A DNA stretch of 64,000 nucleotides from Syncephalis plumigaleata (lineage: Eukaryota > Zoopagomycota > Zoopagomycetes > Zoopagales > Piptocephalidaceae), in contig JAIXMF010000007.1 in NCBI GenBank assembly GCA_025201365.1, positions 310,001 to 374,000 of the forward strand, given 5' to 3'. Within the stretch, counting starts at the first letter, position 1. Every line of letters begins with the position of its first letter. The translations under genes and the position numbers were made by a program. This document shows, piece by piece, positions 22,982 to 36,342 of the stretch. The notes beneath the pieces are model-generated. The model searched no databases, was not told where the DNA came from, and saw only the letters and a list, made by a program, of their open reading frames with translations.

Positions 22982-24165
22982 ATGACTGCACAAGATTATG
23001 CTCATGAAGCGTTGTCACCGACAATGGCAGAGACACCATCAGCAACAGTAGCGACAACCCCCACTGCCACGACAAGGACAACACCAGAGGAGAGCACACC
23101 ATCCTCGGCCGATTGGCGTGCCTTGTATGGTCCACCTATCGACCTTACTCGTGGTGCAGACAACGTTGTCATTCCTCCTCAGTATCAGCTAAGCAGCCCG
23201 CCCATTACTTCTAGCCTCAATAGCACTGCAGCTTCTACTTCCTCTACTTCCTCTCCTGCTTCCTCCTCCTCTTCTTCTCCTTCAAATTTACAATCTCAGG
23301 ATGTATCACAGTCTCTTGCTCCGTCAGAAGTGACTACTAATAATGGTGGTAGGTGTGATATTAGCGTATAATTAGCGAAGAATATGCGCTGTGATCATCA
23401 TCATTATCGTTGTTATAATTGCTCGTTTACTTACACTTTATTCATTGTCAATCAATTATTCGATTAATTGTTATTATTCTCGTAGAAGCGGCAACAGAAG
23501 AAACAGAAACAGATACGACATCAGTAAATAATCAACATTCCCGAGAAATTATTGTTATTGACGACGATGATGATGATGATGAGGATAATAGCAATAATAC
23601 AAACAACAATGTCAATACCAGCAGTCCAGCTATTATTAATTCAGCTGAATCGACCTCATCTGCACAGAGACGTAAACGATCACGCGATGACTCGATCACC
23701 ATTAGGGATAATGATTCAACAAAGCGAGTAAGATACCATGAACCACGTAGTATATTTGATAGTGCGTCTACCTTATCATCTGCCATCGCATCTACATCAA
23801 CAGTACATAGCACAATGTTACGACGTGAAACCTGTGATGCAGAGCCAAGTACCAGTGCAGCAGCAGCAGCAGCATCTACATCTACATCATCTACAACATC
23901 TACAACATCATCCACACGACGAGTTATAGTACGTACTCGACGTACACCGCTTAAACCAATTATCTGTAGTATTTGCTGGGAGCCACCAACCGGTCTAGGT
24001 ACCACAAGCTGTGGACATATATTCTGTCGTGACTGTATTCTTACGGCATTGGATGCAAAGGCAGCATGTCCTATTTGTCGACGAAAACAAAAGGCTAACC
24101 AGCTGATTTTCCTAGAACTGAAACTACGACAACGTCCATCATCTACCGTTCAATGGTCTAATTAA
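22982..24165 (+). CDS. RING E3 ligase with SUMO-interaction motifs (STUbL-like)
   Basis: Exons 22982-23348 and 23486-24165 give 348 aa; the intron is phase 1. The C-terminal RING (about 283-320) has all eight zinc ligands in C3HC4 order: CSIC, CGHIFCRDC, CPIC. Two likely SUMO-interaction motifs precede it: PPIDLT at about 51-56, and EIIVI followed by a run of eight acidic residues at 143-155. That architecture is typical of SUMO-targeted ubiquitin ligases (RNF4, Slx8, Rfp1/2), nuclear enzymes that ubiquitinate SUMOylated proteins in DNA repair. The segment RRKRSRDD around residue 180 is a possible nuclear localisation signal. The rest is Ser/Thr/Ala low complexity. The RING is certain; the STUbL role is inferred from the motifs. 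Confidence 0.75.
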
Positions 24166-24309
24166 TAACCACTGTATCCTGTCATTTGCTATTGTAATCA
24201 ATTTTTGATGTATATTAGATTTATTAATTAAATAAATTCGCATGAATACAATAAAAAGGAAGAAAAGGAAGATAAAGAAGAGGATAAAGATATAACAAAA
24301 TATTCGTAT

Positions 24310-26560
24310 TTATGCTTCGCCATTTATAATACCTATCATCATATAAATATTCAAACCAATGAGTAGTATAGCAATGGCACCACCCATTACGGCAATAGGT
24401 ATTGAGTTGGCGAAATGTGCATCGTCGTTAATATCATCCACGGAGGATGGATGATTCATTGTTGATTTCGATATGGTGCCGTACACTTTAGTCGCGATAG
24501 ACATGAACGATGTTCTCCTGCTTATATTACGAGGTGATGCAAGTGGTTCCATATGAATACTCTTACGTGAATGATGTTGAACATGATTGTCATTATTATC
24601 TAGTGGTTGAGTTCTACTATCACTGCTATGAATTGAATGGCACATGATAGTTGCTTCAGGATCCACTTCATGCCTGGATGCACGATCATTATCGATGTAT
24701 TCGTGCGGCTGATGATCGCTTATCCCGCTTTCGATGGCGTTAATCGATGGAGTGGTCGATGACAATGTCATTGCTACCTGCTTCCCTTTCTCCTTATTCA
24801 AAGCAACGGGACGCATAATACGTTTCGAACTGGTGAACCATATTAATGGCACCATGGCAAATGGTAATTGGACACTTAAAGCCACCTGACTAATAACTAG
24901 TAGATTTGTAATACCATCACGTCCAGCGATAATTGTCACGATTAACGCGGGAACAATGGCGCATGATCGTGTAACGATTCGACGCAACCACGGACGAATG
25001 GCCATGCCGACAAATCCCTCCATGACAATCTGACCGGTAAGTGTAGCGGTGAGCGTACTCGATTGACCTGCAATGAATAATGCCACGGCATAAATGGTCG
25101 CGGCTGCCATGCCCAAGTAACGGCCAATCAAGTGGTAAGCGTCGTATAGGTCAGCGGGATCAGCATCGGTACCATCATCGGGTAGACGATTGTGGAAACC
25201 GCCGGCACCCACCACTAGAATGGCCGAGTTAATGAACAATGCCAATGATAGAGCGACTAGACAATCGAGTGCGGTAAGTTTAATCACCGTACAAATCGAG
25301 TTGAACGTATCGTAGCCAGGTCGTCGTCGTCGCTGCTGTTGTTGCTGTTGCTGTTGTTGTCCTTCATTAGCACTGGTAGCGGTGACGGCATTGGTTTGAC
25401 CCTCTAACGATGTATCATAATTGGGAGCTTCTTCTTGCGTAGGAAGAAATGCACGCGCTTGTACGATCGAGGAGTGCAAGTAGAGATTGTGCGGCATAAC
25501 AGTGGCACCGACAATGCCCATGGCCAAGTAGATACGCTCGGGATCGGTGAATAGGACGGCTTCCGGTATGAAACCGCGTAGTACATCGGATATAGGTGCA
25601 CCGACATAGGCGAGTTCCACCGAGAAGCAAACACCAACGGCGGTGACCATTAGGATGATGAGCCATTCAAATATGCGAACCGACTTGAGCGTGCCGTTCT
25701 GTCGATAGGCGAGTAGTAGAATAAGCACGTCAAAACCCATGATTATCACGCCAGCCGCTAATGGTATACCGAATAGTAGGTCCAAGGCAATGGCACTACC
25801 GATTACCTCGGCTAGATCAGTAGCAATGATGGCCAACTCGCAGATGATGTAGAGAAGCCAGTTAAGCCATGGTCTAAACTCTTCACGACACATACGAGCA
25901 AGGTCCATGCCGGTGACAACACCCAATTTAATGGCTAGCACTTGCAAAAGACTGGCCGCAATGTTGGAGAAGAAGATGACGGTAAGCAAGGAGTAGCCGA
26001 ATTTCGAACCAGCTAATACAAAAATGAATAGCGTTAATCAACAATAGAGTGACTACTAGTTGTTTACCATAACAACTAATGATAAACAGCGCTTACCTGC
26101 TAGATCGGTGGCCCAGTTACCGGGATCCATATAACCAACGGCAATGACTAAATTAAGTAAACCATAGAAAAAAGTGACGTAATATCAAATGATCGTATTC
26201 TGTGGTTAGTTATCTATTCCGATATTACCCGAACATGCCCCGTAGATACTTACGATAACCGGGTCCAACGAACGATAGGAATTGCTTGAGACGTTGCGTA
26301 TTAAGACGTACCTGACGTCGAAATGTACTTTCATTCGTGGCATGTTGCGCTGGATAAGCGTTGGCTTGGTCAGGCTTTCCCGTAACGAGTGCGGAGTGAG
26401 TTCCCGTAGCAGCCATGGGCGAGGATAATGACGCGCGTAATAAGGTGTTCGGTCCAGTGGTAGGAGTAGTAGTAATGGAAGCTGGAGTTGTTGGAGTAGC
26501 GGTATCGGAATGAGCCGCGTTTCCAGACGGGCCAGAGGACGAGTGTGCCGACACTTCCAT
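24310..26560 (-). CDS. NRAMP divalent metal transporter, canonical metal site
   Basis: Exons 26560-26254, 26147-26097 and 26012-24310 give 686 aa. NRAMP proteins (yeast Smf1-3) are proton-coupled Mn2+/Fe2+ importers of the plasma membrane or endo-vacuolar membranes. The metal-binding TM1 motif is intact, GYMDPGNWATDLA (D110, N113), as is the TM6 motif GATVMPHNLYLHS. A 100-residue Thr/Ser-rich N-terminus precedes TM1, and a polyglutamine-arginine run sits in the loop after TM6. About 120 polar residues precede a last hydrophobic helix. The intron positions and phases, and the 51-nt second exon, are identical to those of the paralogue at 33368-36342, so both derive from one intron-containing ancestor. 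Confidence 0.9.
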
Positions 26561-29500
26561 TAGCAGGAGGGATAAATTGGGAATAAATAGGGCTACGTCG
26601 TATACGACTGGTATTAACTAGCTTATAGAGTTGAATGCAGGATACAAAAAGTAAATGCAAATGGGGAATTGGTTATTTTTTTCTTTACTGATTCGACAAC
26701 TGCCAATACAGCGTATTTATATAAAAATAAATGCTACTACAATGTTTCAAGACAGATACTACCACTACTACTACTACTACTACCTAGGCATGTAAGGCAA
26801 ACTTGCGACACTATGACTTGTAAAGCTATCACACAAGTGTATATGGTGAAGAGTGTCCTGTTTGGAATGAAGAAGTAATAGTAGTAGCAATAATAATGGT
26901 AATAAGAAAAAAAGAGGAAAAGACAAGTACGGATGAGGTGCGCCCCCTTTTAAGTGCAACCACAGAATAGCAACAGAAGTTGTATTAACTATGATAATAA
27001 TAACCATAATGGTACATATTCTTTCTTCGTTCGTTCATTACGCTATACTTGTAACTACTGGTCTAGTTGAAACATGCTATGTATACACCTATGTGTATTA
27101 TATTTGAAAACAGGATTGCTTATTAACTCGCTCAAATGAATGTGAAACACTCGATACATTCGTTTAGTTCAATTATCGACTTGTTTGATTCCTTTTCACC
27201 TTGAAATAGACATGTCAGGCTATACAGATTACTACAGCCAAGCTGTTATGAATAATGACGATAATGATAATGATGATTATATCCTGCTCTATATAATAAC
27301 TGTATTAAAGTAGGGGCATTTTCCTTCTTAGTGTATCAAATGCTCGTCTATATATCATGATAATTGCTATACTTGTAGCGGCAAAGTGTGACTGAAACAA
27401 ATAAAGTGGCTCGAACATTATATGATGTTCAATCTGCATCCCTATGATAGGTGTTATTCCTGTTATGACGTACATCAAAATGGGGAGTTTGTATCATTCT
27501 ACCGTATTTATTGAATGAATAAAAGTAACAATGATGATCTCCTGAAAACAGTGGAGTACATTTACTCAAAAGTCATTGTTGCCAAGTAGCATTGATGATT
27601 ATACATTCATAATTGTATTAGTTGAGACCGTATTTACTATTTATGACATGATATCATTAATAGTTAACTATACTATAGAATCAAAATGCATGCTCATTTC
27701 TTTAGTCGATATTTATTGAACAATTATGGGGCACGTCATTTCCATCTCCATAAAGGATTATTGTCCATTTACGCTTGTTGTATATTAAGGAACAAACGCG
27801 GAACTTGCTATCGATCTGGCCTGGAACGGAATTCTAATCGCTCATTATTCGTTATGACCATTGGCACGCGGACCTGCTAAGCATCAACGTCTAATGAAGC
27901 AAGGCCTAATAATGCCATGTCCATTTCGGGTGAACCAACACGAATGCTGACCATGTGTAGTAGGCATCCTCCTCAATGTGGCGAATGTATGTGTGAATAT
28001 GTGTGTAAATACGTGTTTGTATACGCATAGATTTGTCCAATTTGCCTAATAACCGGAATTATGTGTTCGTCAACCGCTTTCATCTCTCTCTCTCACCTCA
28101 CCTCTTTCTTGCTCACTCTCTCTCTCGTTCACTTACTTACTTTCTCGTTTTCTATCTCTCTCTTGCTCTCTCTCTCTTTGCTTTACTCTATCCACTTCAC
28201 TTTCTCGTCCATTATTGTTTACCCTCGCCGTTGTTAATTGCGTGCGTGTGTGTGTACGTGCGTGTGCGTGTTTGTGTATCTCGCGTGCAGTTTAGTTTCG
28301 CGTAATTATTGTCCCCCCTTCCTATTTGTGCCATTCAACGGCTGAATCTCCTTGGACGTATTTCTTACTTCTTTTTACTATTACTACTAGCAGTAATCAT
28401 TTATTAGTTTTTATTATTATAGTCTATTATTACTATTGTTCTTGGTATTACTATTATTAACTATTTACACCGTCTTCATCACTTTCATTTCCTTATTATA
28501 ACAAACGGTTACTGTCCTCTACCTACGGTGTGTATTTGTTGTTTTAATATACAAAAGATCTAGTCCTTTGATTTTGCTCATTACGTATGTATTTTGGTGT
28601 CGAGTAGAGATGAGGCATAAACAACTCGTAACACTGTGCCTTGCTTGTTTTCTACACGGGTGCCATAAGCATACCACTATTATTTCCTCTACTAACTACT
28701 TATTTCATTACTATTGATATTTCTCCACTTTATTATTTGTAGTTTTATTTAAACGCCTAGAATACCTATTTGTTGCCATTATCATTTCAAGGTAAGCATT
28801 ATTTGATACGGAAAGCACATTTATGGCGTGTATATTTGTATGTGCGGGGAGTGTAGTGAATGATCATCATCGTAATATCGCTATTATTGCATATGACATA
28901 TCTATATGAATCTAGGACCAATATATATATATAGCTATCAGTTATTAGAAACAATTTACTCTTGTTCTTATTTCACGTATATGATGGTAAATTGGATTTG
29001 CTTCACGTGACATAATGAGAAGATGCGTTCCATCTTTTCTTTATTACTACAAAGATATAGAAGGGATATTCACTACAGAAACGTTTCAAGTGTGCACATC
29101 ATTTCTTAAGCATGGCAGAAACTGGCCTATTCTCCTAAGGATCTCTGACTAATAAGTGAATCAAGGTGAAGAAGAGTTGTTGCTTTGTTAGTGGCGTGCA
29201 TGTGTATGAATGCGATTGGCATCATTCTGTTACTTCATTGTTAATCGTCGGCGTGCTTTTCATTGTGTGATAGTGCTTTTATTACTACTTTATCGCTACT
29301 CTTATCGCTACTACTACTACTACTACTACTGCTGCTGCTGCTATTGTTGTTTCTTTTTACTTCTTTTTCATTCAAGTTCTTATTAGACGCACTCTGAATC
29401 AAAGTATGTAGAGGGGATATGAATGTAATGCTATGTAGTTTAGGCCCAATATTCGTGACTACAACGAGTATAATAATAACCATGAATATGACTGGCCTAA

Positions 29501-30811
29501 GCTGTTTTACTCGAGTTTCAGTATACTGCACTGAATGCATTTTCATTTATGGTGCGGTTATATGAGTAGCCTAATTTTACAAGTAGAGCGGATATATCTA
29601 CTATAGTCGTTTCTTTGCCACCAATAATGATGTAAACACATGGATATACACTCGTAGAATACTGGTGGCAATTTCCTTTTCTTTCTCGCTCGCTCGTTCG
29701 CTTGCTTGAATAGATTTCCTTTCTAATGCGAATGATCATACCACACTTTATCTCTCCACATTCCTAATCGCCATCTTAAGCGAGCCGATTTCTATTTCTA
29801 GTTGAGCGTGGCAGTGTGTGTGTGTGTGCATTGTGTTGACCACAATCTCCTTTTTCTTTTTGATGAGTAAACTATGATTTCTTAGTTTTTCGTCCTACTA
29901 TTTTCTCGCTTTCCTCTCTCGCTTTCTCTCTCTCTCTTCTTCCCCTTATTCCTTCCAGTGTTCCCGTGTCGTCCGCTCACATCAATCCACACAACACGCA
30001 TATACACCATTCATCCACATTTCACCTTTCAACCGTTTTTTTCCTCCTCCTCTGGCCTGCTTTTTTCCTGTAACTTTGTCGGTAAAAATTCAGACCCACT
30101 GACAGCTGCGTGCGTGGCTTTTAGCGTGTGCTGTTCTAGTAGTCGGTTTCCACATCTCTTCTCTTTAAACTCGTTTACTTTTTTCATATTGACTTTAGCC
30201 CATCTGACGGCTGTTCTCGCGCTTACTACAACAAGAATATTACACTTTCGTTTATTACAGACCATTGCTATTTTACTTTCTTACTACTACTACTATTTTA
30301 TTACATCTTTGTTCTGGAAACAGCGCTTCTGCCTTAAACTCATCAATTATATTTGCGTGTCTTACCATAGGCTATTGCTTTATCGCTTATTCCCTTGAAT
30401 ACACTCGTATTGCACAGGTGGGATCTAGACACTATATATATGCGAATATGAGTGCGTGTGTATGCTGTATTATTGGTCATCTTTCAAAATAGCTCTACTC
30501 ATTATCCTAAATATCGATAATGCAGATTATCGCATATACACATTTGATCCATTTTGTGTTTGTGTGTGTTTGTGTCTATGTAGATATCTATGTATGTTAT
30601 GATTGATACAATTGAACAACAACACCCTGGCTAAAGATGATGGATGTGGCGGTTACAGGTCTAAAACTGTTTCCGTCAACACACCCTGTGTTTTATCTTG
30701 ACATACATTAAGCCATCATCTACATTAAGGAGAATCCTTGCAGCTAACATAGTATTAATCATCTTGTTTGCCACTATCATCTAGATTACTTTCTATTGAT
30801 TTCTTTTAATC
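26561..30811. other. 4.25 kb intergenic region upstream of Ras
   Basis: The divergent NRAMP and Ras genes share this region. Open frames are low complexity and none looks like a gene. There are CT-rich tracts (28080-28205, 29890-29945), GT-rich (28241-28282) and CT/GCT trinucleotide runs (29305-29343), and ACTACT tracts near 26763. A long 5' leader of Ras with introns is possible but cannot be shown. Confidence 0.5.
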
Positions 30812-31899
30812 ATGGCCTCTAAAGCACAATTTCTTCGGGAGTATAAGCTCGTTGTAGTTGGTGGTGGTGGTAAGTACTAAAGAAGAATGAATCAAGTAGA
30901 GTATAGGAGTGTGATGAGTTATAAGCTTTTGACATCCCCTACTCTAACTGAAATGATAAGCTGAACAATAATAACTAATTGCATATATATATCAATCCAT
31001 GTCGTTTTTATTATTCTATTCCACGTCATAATCACTACTACTACTATTACTACTACTATTAATAATATAGGTGTCGGTAAATCGGCTCTGACCATTCAAT
31101 TCATTCAGTCTCACTTTGTTGATGAGTACGATCCAACGATTGAAGGTACGTCACATACATATTACGCTAATAATTGCATAATATTCATTAGTATTAATGT
31201 ATTAATACCATCATTACAACAATCATCATCATAATAGATTCCTATCGTAAGCAATGTGTGATTGACGATGAAGTCGCATTGCTGGATGTACTTGATACTG
31301 CCGGTCAGGAAGAATACAGGTAAGTAAAATCGGTAATTATTACAAAATATACATGAACTAATCATCATCATTGTCGTGATGTTCCTTCCTCTAGTGCAAT
31401 GCGTGAACAATATATGCGCTCAGGCGAAGGTTTCCTACTAGTCTACAGCATCACCGCTCGTGATTCTTATGAGGAAATTGCCACCTTCCACCAGCAAATC
31501 TTGCGTGTCAAGGACAAGGACTTTTTCCCAATGATTGTCGTTGGTAATAAGTGCGATCTCGAAGCAGAGCGTCAAGTATCTAATCAAGGTGGGTGGCATA
31601 TTTAGATAGTATACGAGACAATGATACGTTACTTTATTTATGCTAAACGTGTACATTTGCGTAATCTTCCTCCGATTATAATAGAGGGACGTGATCTTGC
31701 CAAGCATTGGCGATGCCAGTTCATCGAGACTTCCGCTAAACAGAAAATTAATGTCGACGAGGCATTCTACTTTTTGGTGCGTGAAATCCGACGATTCACA
31801 GCCGCATCCTCTCCTAATGGCGGTGGCGCAGCCGATGGATCTCGTCCCGATGGCCACAACGAGGACAACGATGGCTGCGGTTGCTGCGTTGTAATGTAA
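30812..31899 (+). CDS. RAS: Ras family small GTPase
   Basis: Exons 30812-30869, 31071-31145, 31238-31319, 31395-31588 and 31685-31899 give 207 aa. The G motifs are complete: P-loop GGGGVGKS (17-24), effector loop [23 protein letters not shown] with the catalytic Gln, NKCD, and ETSAK. The C-terminus is a Gly/Asp/Asn hypervariable region ending [12 protein letters not shown] is a CAAX box expected to be farnesylated, and the adjacent cysteines suit palmitoylation. It is close to the Ras1/Ras2 class that controls cAMP signalling, polarity and morphogenesis in fungi. The P-loop has Gly where human Ras has Ala11, which is ordinary for fungi. It lies between the two NRAMP paralogues. Confidence 0.95.
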
Positions 31900-33367
31900 A
31901 ACGCTCTATACACACACACACACACACGCACACTGCTGCGTATATTTATGGGTGATGGATGGAACGCTTCTTGGATTAAAAATGGTCGATACACGCGCAT
32001 ATCATCGTGTTTGCTTATTCGCTTATTCTCTCGCTCGCTCGTTCGCTCACTCGTTTGCTCGTGTCTCCTATTTGTGCCGTTACACCAACCATACATGCAT
32101 CAATAACAAAGAGTGGTGCCTAATAATTATCAATATACTGCGCAATACCTCCTCCCTCTTATGTATCGATGCGCATTCTTCCTATATTCTCGTCTTTTTT
32201 TGTTGATCGTCGTCGTTGTCGTTGTCGTTATCGTTACCGTTGTCATTTTGTTGAAGTGTAGTAGGACGTCTCTCTCTCTCTCTCTCTCTTATTAATATCT
32301 CGACAGCTAGCTATACTATTGCATGTTCCTTTGTGAAACGAGAACAATGTGTTGTATGAAATACTATACTGTTGATAATCAGTACACAACTGCTTTACAC
32401 TTCAACTGTTTTTCTTTATCATCTAGAATGTTTAAATGTCAATGTCAATGTCAATGTGTAATTACAACGTATTATTGCTATTGCTACTAGGGCAATCATA
32501 GCACACAGGTATACGGCGTTATCTTGCGTAAATGATATCAAATTGTGAGGATCATCTAACTAGAGCACACTCTTATGGATATTTGGTAATTATCTAATGA
32601 ACTATATCGTGTACCACCATTACGCCTAGTAGTATCTCGCTAGCATGAGGATTGATCTATAGGCTTAAATGGACATGGACATGGACACCGGTTCTGTACC
32701 GAGAAATCATCGATTAACAACACTAATGCAATCATGGTTCCTTAATCATCTCTCCTTTTTTTGCCAGTTGGATTATCATCCAGATTTCTTTTGTATATAT
32801 GTTACGATTATTGGAAAGAAAACCTGCATCTCCTTTATTATATGAATATGGCCCCTTTTCTATACAAATAAACACAAATAAACACAGATACATATACCTA
32901 TACATACCTATATGACCGCATTCCCCTTTTTCTACTGTTTACTAATGAATAAGCATGTTTAAGGGGGAATGAACGAGTAAGATTTGTTTGTAGTATGGTC
33001 AATTAGGACCGACAAATAGTGCATTGGCGCGTCTAATGCTAGTCTAGTCGTGAATATTTCATGTATCATTTGATGAGCACAGACTTGCGAGGCATTCTGC
33101 TATCGTCTACGGTACATGTCTGACTGCTAGCGCTGTCGCTCCTTCTTTGCTCTCCTGTGCCTTCCGCGTATAATATTATAGAACTATCGCTATAGTTTAT
33201 TAACTATACTATCGCTATTGTATATCATTGTTAAACAATTCATACGAGAGATATATCTATTTGTCGGTTAAAACAGTACTTGACCGTGTAGGCAACTATT
33301 GAGATATATCGTTTTCTTTTATTTTCCGCGGTTCAATTCGAAGCAAATAAAGCTATACGTGAATGCC
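31900..33367. other. Intergenic region Ras to NRAMP-2
   Basis: 1.47 kb with no recognisable gene. Simple repeats occur at 31911-31927 (CA), 32030-32056 (CTCG-type), 32196-32245 (GTCGTT-type) and 32268-32289 (TC), plus triplicated GTCAAT (about 32437-32455) and GGACAT (about 32670-32686). Confidence 0.5.
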
Positions 33368-36342
33368 ATGTTTCCATCAAAGGATGACGATGGAACACCG
33401 GCTCATACCGGTCGTCGTACACCTAGCCAACTGGAGATGATGTCGGCATCCACGCCCAGCACAGTAGTGCAGTCAGGTATGTTTACATCGGGCACGTTTG
33501 GACCTAGATCAGATGCAGTGTCCTCACCAAACATCCTCATCGACACGAATGCAGCTAGTATAGCCGCTGCCAATGTGGCAGCATCGATGACCCGTTCACT
33601 ATCGAATATATCAAGTAGAGTGTCCGCTGATGTGGCGGCACACGATGCAACGCTTACCTCTCATAATTGGCCGAAATCCGTCAAATCTCCCTTATTATCG
33701 AGGAGTGTAGTTGACGACCCAAACAATACTACCTTCGTGTCAAGTCAGGGATTGTGTATTAGTTATTCGAACGCGTCATGTCCCACGAACACGGAACACG
33801 TCAACTCCCCCGTGCCCACTAATGACCCGGTCACTAGTCCCACTCATAATGTCGTACACATGACAAGTGTATCTAGTCCCGTGCATCCACGCCACGGATC
33901 TTTCGACAATGACGCCGCGGCAATCGTTGATGCTGAAGCGATACCGGCAGCAATGGGTATAGCTATAGATGGATCCAACGCATCCATTGCGAATGACAAG
34001 ACGAACACCAATCCTAACAAGGAACGAGTACAACACTTCCTACGTCGGCAGTGCGGCCAGCGTGACGGTAGTGTCAGCTCGTTGCTCGATTCGCAAAGTC
34101 GAACGTTGTCTGGTTGGCCCAACTCTTGTCAAAGTGTCCCGAGTAGTCAGAGCAGTAGCACTTATAATCCACGCGCGTCTTTCACTAGCTACTGGCAACG
34201 AGGAAGTAAACAAAGTACACGGGAAGATACAGGAGATTCATTCAAACTTTCTCTACGGCAATTTCTGTCCCTTTCAGGACCTGGTTTCCGTAAGTCAACA
34301 ACAACAACAATAATAATAATAGTAATAATAATAACGATTGCGCTATATTCATACAGTGATAGCTATGGGTTACCTAAATCCAGGTCATTGGACAATTACG
34401 ATGGCGGGTAAGATGATGATGATAGTCATGCTCTATGATATATATATATGTCTAACAACGTTTTATTACTTTTTGATTAGCTGCGTCAAGCGTCGGTTAC
34501 GCTCTTATACCCGTGCTCCTCATGGCTAACTTATGCGCTTGTCTCTTCCAGTCGATGACTATACGTTTAGGCTTGGTTACCGGACAGGATTTGGCGGAAA
34601 TGTGTCGTCGCGAATTTCCAAAATGGATCCACTGGCCGATCTACGTCATGAATGAGCTTGGCATATTGGCCCTTGCGCTGACGGAAGTGCTAAGCAGTGC
34701 CATTGCTTTAGAGCTACTTACCGGTCTGCCACTACCTATCGCTGTTGGCATTACTAGTTTGGGTGCGTTTGCTCTGTCGCTTGCCTATCAACCCGATAAG
34801 AATCGTTGGTCCATTCGAGTTGCCTGCTACTTGGCGGCAGTCATGTTGTTTGCAGTCGTTATATGCCTGAGTATCATACTATCGCGTGCACACCCGAAAC
34901 TGAATGAAATCATGCTGGAGTCACTACCGGATGGTACATTAATCCAAACGAATCAAGGTCGATTCTTTATAATTATGGCGCTTGTTGGCGCTACTGTCAT
35001 GCCGCATAATTTATTCTTACATTCGCATTTGGCGAAGATGCAATCAATCGAGTTGGACTTTTCATCAAATGAGGTGAAGACCAATTCAATTGGTATCGTT
35101 CATTACCATAACTTGCCAAGCTGTGATGGTCGAAAGCAACCGCTAGCGCTGGAAAATGACGCACCACAAGGAAAACCCATGTCTATACGTCGTGTCGCGT
35201 GTTACTCAATTATTAGTACAACGTTAGCCCTATTCATTGCATTACTATGCAATCTATTCGTGACCACTATAGCAGGTACCACATTCTACGGGCAACACGA
35301 AGGAGTAGTACACCAAGCAGCGGGTGAAAGGGTCAATCCGATTGAACGCACCAAAAATACCGATCTATACAATGTCTATCAATTGATGAGCGTGCAACTA
35401 AGTGGTAATGCGGCCGTACTATTTGCGATAGTCCTGCTTATTGTGTCGCAGTGTGGAGTGATTACAACTGCCATTACCGGTGAAATTGTATTCGATGGAT
35501 TCATTCGGTGGCGATGTTCCCCCGCCATACGACGTCTAGTTACTCGTGCATGCACACTATTACCTGCTATATCGATTGCCGCGATCGTTGGACGCGAAGG
35601 TGCCACGCAATTATTACTCGCAAGCCATGTGATACTTGGTATACAATTACCGTTCGCCGTACTTCCGCTGATATGGCTTACGGGTAAAGCTCGAGTGATG
35701 CGATTAGTAACACGTAATGTCATGCAACATAATAGTACGAATGTGTCGCCTACGGTGATTGTATCCTCACCGGAAGCTACCTATCAGCCATACGCGGATG
35801 AGGCACCATGCTTGCCTCAATTCCACAAATCCATTGTCGACGGTAGCGGCAATTTCTATGGACAACAAAGTATTGCCGTGAAAAATAGAGTACCATTATT
35901 GCAAGCGATTACCAAGGAGATACTATTCGATCAAGAGGAGGAGATGCAACAGTTAAACCTGGATAACGATCTTGATACATCAAAGGTGTCGTCGGCAATG
36001 GAGAGTGCGGCACGCCAAAGTAGTCAGATCACGCGTCCGTACGACACATCAATGGGAAGTCAGAATGAGGGGTCGACCAGCATTCTGCGACGTAATTCGA
36101 TTCTAAATACCGTCGGTACAAATAGACGATCGCACTATAAGCGTTGCAGCCACAATCATAATAATAATAATAATGGAATCGAGATAGGGTACAAGCTGTC
36201 GAATCATCATAATGGTAGTAAGTATGATGACTCAGAAATACCGGTAAAAGAAATCTACGCGAATGCTCTATGGCAACAAATAATAGGATGGATGATTGGC
36301 TTGATCATTTCAGCTATTAGTATTACAATCATTATTACATAA
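33368..36342 (+). CDS. NRAMP-like transporter paralogue with altered metal-binding motif (NPGH)
   Basis: Exons 33368-34289, 34357-34407 and 34481-36342 give 944 aa. The NRAMP core matches the paralogue at 24310-26560: GPGFLIAMGY, GLVTGQDLAEMCRREFP, GATVMPHNLFLHS. However, TM1 reads GYLNPGHW instead of the near-invariant DPGN: the Asp and Asn that coordinate the metal are Asn (N315) and His (H318). The TM6 Met is kept. The N-terminal extension of about 300 residues is Ser/Thr/Pro-rich, and a long polar region precedes the last helix. Loss of DPGN is known in NRAMP-related proteins that changed substrate or became sensors, as in the plant EIN2 domain. Here a changed substrate or a regulatory role is inference. 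No other in-frame ATG lies upstream. Confidence 0.85.

Noticed and set aside
23532-24005. Minus-strand 157-aa open frame opposite the RING gene
   Set aside because: It is the antisense of the SIM and Ser/Thr/Ala repeats; the plus strand has a complete RING.
28033-28305. Leu/Ser-rich open frame in the Ras upstream region
   Set aside because: It is a translation of CT-rich simple sequence with no family resemblance.
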